From Chrysoperla carnea (lineage: Eukaryota; Arthropoda; Insecta; Neuroptera; Chrysopidae): a DNA stretch of 64,000 nucleotides. The notes beneath the pieces were generated by a model. It saw nothing but the letters and a program-made list of their open reading frames with translations. It had not been told where the DNA came from and searched no databases. The stretch covers positions 37,581,172 to 37,645,171 of the forward strand of contig NC_058339.1 of assembly GCF_905475395.1 (NCBI RefSeq), written 5' to 3'. A program made the translations under genes and the position numbers. Below, one piece after another: positions 58,500 through 64,000 of the stretch; within the stretch, counting starts at the first letter, position 1, and each line of letters begins with the position of its first letter.

Positions 58500-59560
58500 C
58501 TGTTTTGCTATGTGCGTTTATATGGAAACAGTATTTAAATTTGAAATAATTTTGAAATTTTATTAAAATTTTTAATAATTACTAACTGATAAAAGTTTCA
58601 AGTATAGTTATCGATATAATTTTTGAGAAATATCGATTTATATTTTCCATTTAAACCTATGTTAAAGATTAATTTTTGTCACTTTTTGAATTTAAAATTT
58701 AACATTAATGACGTTTCGATTAATTTATATAATTGTATATTTTTTCTTTCTTAAATCATTCAAAATCATTTAAACTTTTTTATCATCATAATTATTTTTA
58801 TTTGTCTACTTACAAGTCTCATGAATGTACGTCCTTAAATGAATAACTAAATAACTCTACAATCACTTGAACAATATTAATGAAATGTTTTAATATTATT
58901 GTTTTAATCAACAACTCCGTTACTAAATATCGAAAAAAATTCTATCAAAATAATAAATAAAACTAAATTTGTATTCAAATGATTTCAACACTCCGCTCAA
59001 TTCAAACAAAACAGATTCCTATGGACTTAGCAAATTTGTGAAATTTTTGATTTGATAAACCTTTGGTACAAATATCAGCCAGTTCATTTTTTGTAGGTAT
59101 ATAATCAATTTTTTTTAAATTCTGATCGAATGAAATGTTATTTAAGTTCGCGTACATGCGTGAACCTGTTTTGCTACGTGCGTTCATAGGGAAACAGTAT
59201 GTAAATTTTAAAGAATTTTAAATTAATAGAAATTTTTTTGATATTCTATTAAAAGTTTAAATAATTATTACCTGGTAAAAGCTTGTAAAAAAAAGTATTA
59301 ATATAATTTTAGAAAAATATCGTATTTATATTTTCCATTTAGTCCCATGTTAAATCTTACTTTTAATCAATTTTTTAAACTTAAAATTCAATGAAAATAA
59401 TTCGATAACAGGTTATTTTTCTTGTCTTAAATCATAGAAAATCATTTAAACTATCGCATTACCATATTGTTTTTTATTTCTCTACTATTATCGTTGACGC
59501 ATGTACGCCCTTCAATTATTTGGAAATAATATATTTTGAAAATCTAAAAAACAGAATATT
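58500..59560 (+). repeat. Direct duplication of about 400 bp
   Basis: The segment from about 58500 (cctgttttgctatgtgcgtt) to about 58840 recurs from about 59165 (cctgttttgctacgtgcgtt) to about 59510. Shared blocks include ggaaacagtat, tttatattttccattta and aaatcatttaaact. The right copy begins inside a copia remnant, so the duplicated unit probably derives from that element. Confidence 0.6.
59002..59187 (-). pseudogene. Ty1/copia reverse transcriptase-RNase H fragment (minus strand)
   Basis: The open frame of 61 codons ends with KKIDYIPTKNELADICTKGL and a few residues more. IPTxxQ/ELADIxTKxL is the diagnostic C-terminal motif of copia Pol (end of RNase H). Upstream residues (ARSKTGSR … NISFDQN) match the RSKHIDxRYHFIRD region with substitutions. 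Only this end survives; the rest of Pol, Gag and LTRs are not visible. Confidence 0.75.
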
Positions 59561-59607
59561 GTTGCATTAGCTAGCTGCGGTTTGTAAAATGAATGTTTTA
59601 ATATGAT

Positions 59608-59791
59608 CGTTAAACCAGTAATTTTTGAGGATAATCAATCAAGTATTCAATAAGTTAAGAATTAGGAAAGTAAAAGAAGTAAATATAGTGGCATTAAATA
59701 CCATTTCATTCGATCAGAATTAAAAAAAGATAATTTAAAAATTGAACATATACCTACAGAGAATCAATTGGCTGATATTTGTACATACACT
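59608..59791 (+). pseudogene. Ty1/copia RNase H fragment (plus strand)
   Basis: Reads PVIFEDNQSSIQ, stop, then a second stop, then KRSKYSGIKYHFIRSELKK and IEHIPTENQLADICT. FEDNQS, RSKxxxIKYHFIR and IPTxxQLADI are in the order expected for copia RNase H. Two in-frame stops make it non-functional. It lies opposite in orientation to 59002-59187. Confidence 0.78.
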
Positions 59792-59849
59792 AATAATAAA
59801 ATTATTTTTAATTATTTTAATTATTTATCACTAAAATATATTTATTCAT

Positions 59850-59990
59850 TAGGTTGGTCCAGTTTTATCACCGATTATGGCCGTTTAAATTGTAACAAGC
59901 ATCAAGTCGTGTGGCAGAGAGTATAGCGAGTCCTACTCCTCTTACACAGGTATGGAGTTCAAAATCCAGGTAAGTAAAATTTTTATTTTT
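59850..59990 (+). mobile_element. SINE family S3, third copy
   Basis: Same tcattaggttggtccagttttatcaccgat lead and tRNA-like block (gtcgtgtggcagagagtata, ggagttcaaaatccagg) as 57480-57850. The following sequence at about 60075-60150 also matches 57980-58065, showing that a larger unit was copied. Confidence 0.55.
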
Positions 59991-60189
59991 ATTTCCTAAA
60001 TCTCATGTGATAATTTATTCTTAGTAATATAATTAATTTGAGTGTGTGTTTTACTATTCACTATGAATAGCTTATTTATTTGACATTTATCTATTCCCTT
60101 CATTTGAATTCCAAATCTTAAATTTCATTTTCGGGTTTGTTTCTAAGTAAGTTTATGTTAATAAAGGTAAATTAAGATTAAATGAGCCA

Positions 60190-63100
60190 TCTTTAATTGT
60201 TTATGCATAAATATTTAAATTTATTTTACTCTAAATATCAGTTCATTAATTTAAATTTGTAAAATCGGTCTGCCCTATATCCTGAGAAGCGACGTTGACT
60301 AACTAAGGTTAGTATGATGTTTCTCAGGAAAAACTCGTTCGATTTGTTGCATGTGTTATAACACTATGAGAAATTGTGTAGTCAAAAATCAATTTTTTCT
60401 CGTTATGTCTGTCTGAAGCTAAGCGCCTCGATAGGGGATTGTATCAACTCATGATGACGTTGAGACGGAACTTGCAACGTGCGCAGTCATCACTTAAAGT
60501 GAGTTAGGTATATCTAGACAGATAATGTACGGAAAAAATGATCTTGATTACATGGATTTTTCGCCTGTGTTATAGCCTGTGATATTTTGGATTGGTTTCA
60601 TTCTGGGGTAAGTCTACTTATAACTGGGTTGAAAAATTGCCTAATTTTTCTTTTTAAATTTTTTTAAATTTCTTTTTTAAATATATTATTTTAAATTTGT
60701 AAATTCGGTCTGCCCTAAATTCTGAGAAGCGACGTTGACTAACTAAGGTTAGTATGATGTTTCTCAGGAAAAACTCGTTCGATTTGTTGCATGTGTTATA
60801 ACACTATGAGAAATTGTGTAGTCAAAAATCAATTTTTTCTCGTTATGTCTGTCTATAAGCCAAGCGCCTCGATAGGGGATTGTATCAACTCATGATGACG
60901 TTGAGACGGAACTTGCAACGTGCGCAGTCATCACTTAAAGTGAGTTAGGTATATCTAGACAGATAATGTACGGAAAAAATGATCTTGATTACATGGATTT
61001 TTCGCCTGTGTTATAGCCTGTGATATTTTGGATTGGTTTCATTCTGGGGTAAGTCTACTTATAACTAGGTTGATATGGTTAGTTCAAATGGACCTTCAGA
61101 AATATTTATGCATAAAGGTTATTGTAAATTAAGCAATTTTTATTTATTCCTTTTCTTTTTAAAATAATTGAATTTTTTCCAGAGATATTTATGCTTTTTC
61201 ATCTCCGACATTCTCATTTGTATAATTCTGTGTTTGTGACTTGTAAAATTCATATCCTATCCTAGAATTATCTTTTTTTATCATATCCTATCCTAGAACT
61301 TTCTTTAATTGTTTATGCATAAATATTATTGCAAATTAAGCAATTTTTAACTTTTATGCCGAGAGATATTTTTGGTTTTTTTCAATTTATTTTACTCTAA
61401 ATATCAGTTCATTAATTTAAATTTGTAAAATCGGTCTGCCCTATATCCTGAGAAGCGACGTTGACTAACTAAGGTTAGTATGATGTTTCTCAGGAAAAAC
61501 TCGTTCGATTTGTTGCATGTGTTATAACACTATGAGAAATTGTGTAGTCAAAAATCAATTTTTTCTCGTTATGTCTGTCTGAAGCTAAGCGCCTCGATAG
61601 GGGATTGTATCAACTCATGATGACGTTGAGACGGAACTTGCAACGTGCGCAGTCATCACTTAAAGTGAGTTAGGTATATCTAGACAGATAATGTACGGAA
61701 AAAATGATCTTGATTACATGGATTTTTCGCCTGTGTTATAGCCTGTGATATTTTGGATTGGTTTCATTCTGGGGTAAGTCTACTTATAACTGGGTTGAAA
61801 AATTGCCTAATTTTTCTTTTTAAATTTTTTTAAATTTCTTTTTTAAATATATTATTTTAAATTTGTAAATTCGGTCTGCCCTAAATTCTGAGAAGCGACG
61901 TTGACTAACTAAGGTTAGTATGATGTTTCTCAGGAAAAACTCGTTCGATTTGTTGCATGTGTTATAACACTATGAGAAATTGTGTAGTCAAAAATCAATT
62001 TTTTCTCGTTATGTCTGTCTATAAGCCAAGCGCCTCGATAGGGGATTGTATCAACTCATGATGACGTTGAGACGGAACTTGCAACGTGCGCAGTCATCAC
62101 TTAAAGTGAGTTAGGTATATCTAGACAGATAATGTACGGAAAAAATGATCTTGATTACATGGATTTTTCGCCTGTGTTATAGCCTGTGATATTTTGGATT
62201 GGTTTCATTCTGGGGTAAGTCTACTTATAACTAGGTTGATATGGTTAGTTCAAATGGACCTTCAGAAATATTTATGCATAAAGGTTATTGTAAATTAAGC
62301 AATTTTTATTTATTCCTTTTCTTTTTAAAATAATTGAATTTTTTCCAGAGATATTTATGCTTTTTCATCTCCGACATTCTCATTTGTATAATTCTGTGTT
62401 TGTGACTTGTAAAATTCATATCCTATCCTAGAATTATCTTTTTTTATCATATCCTATCCTAGAACTTTCTTTAATTGTTTATGCATAAATATTATTGCAA
62501 ATTAAGCAATTTTTAACTTTTATGCCCAGAGATATTTTTGGTTTTTTTCAATTTATTTTACTCTAAATATCAGTTCATTAATTTAAATTTGTAAAATCGG
62601 TCTGCCCTATATCCTGAGAAGCGACGTTGACTAACTAAGGTTAGTATGATGTTTCTCAGGAAAAACTCGTTCGATTTGTTGCATGTGTTATAACACTATG
62701 AGAAATTGTGTAGTCAAAAATCAATTTTTTCTCGTTATGTCTGTCTGAAGCTAAGCGCCTCGATAGGGGATTGTATCAACTCATGATGACGTTGAGACGG
62801 AACTTGCAACGTGCGCAGTCATCACTTAAAGTAAGTTAGGTATATCTAGACAGATAATGTACGGAAAAAATGATCTTGATTACATGGATTTTTCGCCTGT
62901 GTTATAGCCTGTGATATTTTGGATTGGTTTCATTCTGGGGTAAGTCTACTTATAACTGGGTTGAAAAATTGCCTAATTTTTCTTTTTAAATTTTTTTAAT
63001 TTTCTTTTTTAAATATATTATTTTAAATTTGTAAATTCGGTCTGCCCTAAATTCTGAGAAGCGACGTTGACTAACTAAGGTTAGTATGATGTTTCTCAGG

Positions 63101-64000
63101 AAAAACTCGTTCGATTTGTTGCATGTGTTATAACACTATGAGAAATTGTGTAGTCAAAAATCAATTTTTTCTCGTTATGTCTGTCTATAAGCCAAGCGCC
63201 TCGATAGGGGATTGTATCAACTCATGATGACGTTGAGACGGAACTTGCAACGTGCGCAGTCATCACTTAAAGTGAGTTAGGTATATCTAGACAGATAATG
63301 TACGGAAAAAATGATCTTGATTACATGGATTTTTCGCCTGTGTTATAGCCTGTGATATTTTGGATTGGTTTCATTCTGGGGTAAGTCTACTTATAACTAG
63401 GTTGATATGGTTAGTTCAAATGGACCTTCAGAAATATTTATGCATAAAGGTTATTGTAAATTAAGCAATTTTTATTTATTCCTTTTCTTTTTAAAATAAT
63501 TGAATTTTTTCCAGAGATATTTATGCTTTTTCATCTCCGACATTCTCATTTGTATAATTCTGTGTTTGTGACTTGTAAAATTCATATCCTATCCTAGAAT
63601 TATCTTTTTTTATCATATCCTATCCTAGAACTTTCTTTAATTGTTTATGCATAAATATTATTGCAAATTAAGCAATTTTTAACTTTTATGTCCAGAGATA
63701 TTTTTGGTTTTTTTCAATTTATTTTACTCTAAATATCAGTTCATTAATTTAAATTTGTAAAATCGGTCTGCCCTATATCCTGAGAAGCGACGTTGACTAA
63801 CTAAGGTTAGTATGATGTTTCTCAGGAAAAACTCGTTCGATTTGTTGCATGTGTTATAACACTATGAGAAATTGTGTAGTCAAAAATCAATTTTTTCTCG
63901 TTATGTCTGTCTGAAGCTAAGCGCCTCGATAGGGGATTGTATCAACTCATGATGACGTTGAGACGGAACTTGCAACGTGCGCAGTCATCACTTAAAGTGA
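60190..64000 (+). repeat. Higher-order tandem array, exact 1166-bp period
   Basis: The anchor cggtctgccctatatcc falls at 60266, 61432, 62598 and 63764, always 1166 apart. The anchor cggtctgccctaaattc falls at 60706, 61872 and 63038, also 1166 apart. Each unit is core A (about 366 bp), an AT-rich spacer (about 74 bp), core B (about 367 bp) and a longer spacer (about 359 bp, with ctatcctagaa duplicated). Full units differ by only a few bases, so amplification is recent. The first unit lacks about 70 bases of the preceding long spacer, marking the array edge at about 60190. The right end leaves the window. No open reading frame of note. Confidence 0.96.
60266..60631 (+). repeat. Core A of the 1166-bp unit (structured)
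   Basis: First of the seven core copies; the others start at 60706, 61432, 61872, 62598, 63038 and 63764. Visible inverted repeats: tcctgagaa (60280-60288) with ttctcagga (60321-60329), enclosing actaac-taag-gttagt; the 12-base palindrome gtgttataacac (60353-60364); gatgac (60453-60458) with gtcatc (60486-60491), enclosing gttg/caac; and tctgtct with agacaga about 115 bases apart. In core B the first arm has C to T, which would still pair as a U-G wobble in RNA. No known RNA family is recognised. Structured satellite or a repeated non-coding RNA gene are both open. Confidence 0.6.

Noticed and set aside
60266..60631. Resemblance of the 366-bp core to U-type snRNA or a hammerhead ribozyme
   Set aside because: gagaagcgac recalls the 5' end of U2 in inverse orientation and gatattttgga an Sm site, but no further U2, U1, U5 or U4 blocks follow. 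The CTGATGA and GAAA boxes of a hammerhead are not in the required order on either strand.
60190..64000. CRISPR array
   Set aside because: Repeats are hundreds of bases long with conserved spacers, in an insect-like genome; the structure is a satellite.

Overview
AT-rich nuclear DNA from an arthropod, most likely an insect. Coding exons are short, carry GT-AG introns and sit in very long repeat-filled introns. Helitron, hAT, Ty1/copia, tRNA-SINE and foldback relics are common. I cannot name the order. I see no bacterial-type genes, rRNA, true tRNA or CRISPR array.

Region 1 (about 0.4-19.4 kb, minus strand, possibly to 43.9 kb) is one locus encoding intracellular CAP-superfamily proteins of the GAPR-1/GLIPR2 type. 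Two tandem coding units each end in their own stop-bearing exon. Unit A is 2705-1395 plus 714-361. Unit B is 8411-7266 plus 5727-5368. Each gives three CAP domains, the third one split by a phase-0 intron. Unit B can be entered from several alternative first exons. The ones at 19380, 17101 and 43880 all end in phase 2 and fit the phase-2 acceptor of the shared exon at 11373. Two other first exons begin with Met-Gly: MGLRSS at 8667 leads to a three-CAP protein, and MGQILRKK at 6587 leads to a single-CAP protein. Both resemble the N-myristoylated start of GAPR-1. The locus therefore seems to choose the N-terminus (plain cytosolic or possibly lipid-anchored) and the number of CAP domains by promoter choice. 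No first exon private to unit A was found.

Region 2 (about 11.4-57 kb) is intron or intergenic DNA dominated by mobile-element relics. It holds two Helitrons with readable ends (13922-14390; 34161-34794, the second confirmed by an empty homologous site at about 42.6 kb). It also holds an hAT-type MITE with an 8-bp target duplication (24556-24873), several foldback elements with 70-170-bp inverted arms, tRNA-derived SINEs, dispersed repeat families, a 316-bp satellite carrying a perfect TGACGTCA in every unit (45.9-47.5 kb), and an apparent ZMYM1/hAT-like pseudogene (about 53.8 kb). Two possible isolated plus-strand exons are listed at low confidence.

Region 3 (57.5-64 kb) starts with SINE-like and copia debris in duplicated blocks. 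It then enters a homogeneous higher-order tandem array with an exact 1166-bp period. Each unit holds two near-identical copies of a roughly 366-bp core separated by unrelated AT-rich spacers. The core has conserved hairpin potential, matches no family I recognise, and runs off the right edge. The array and the modular promoter design of the CAP locus are the two most interesting signals in the window.
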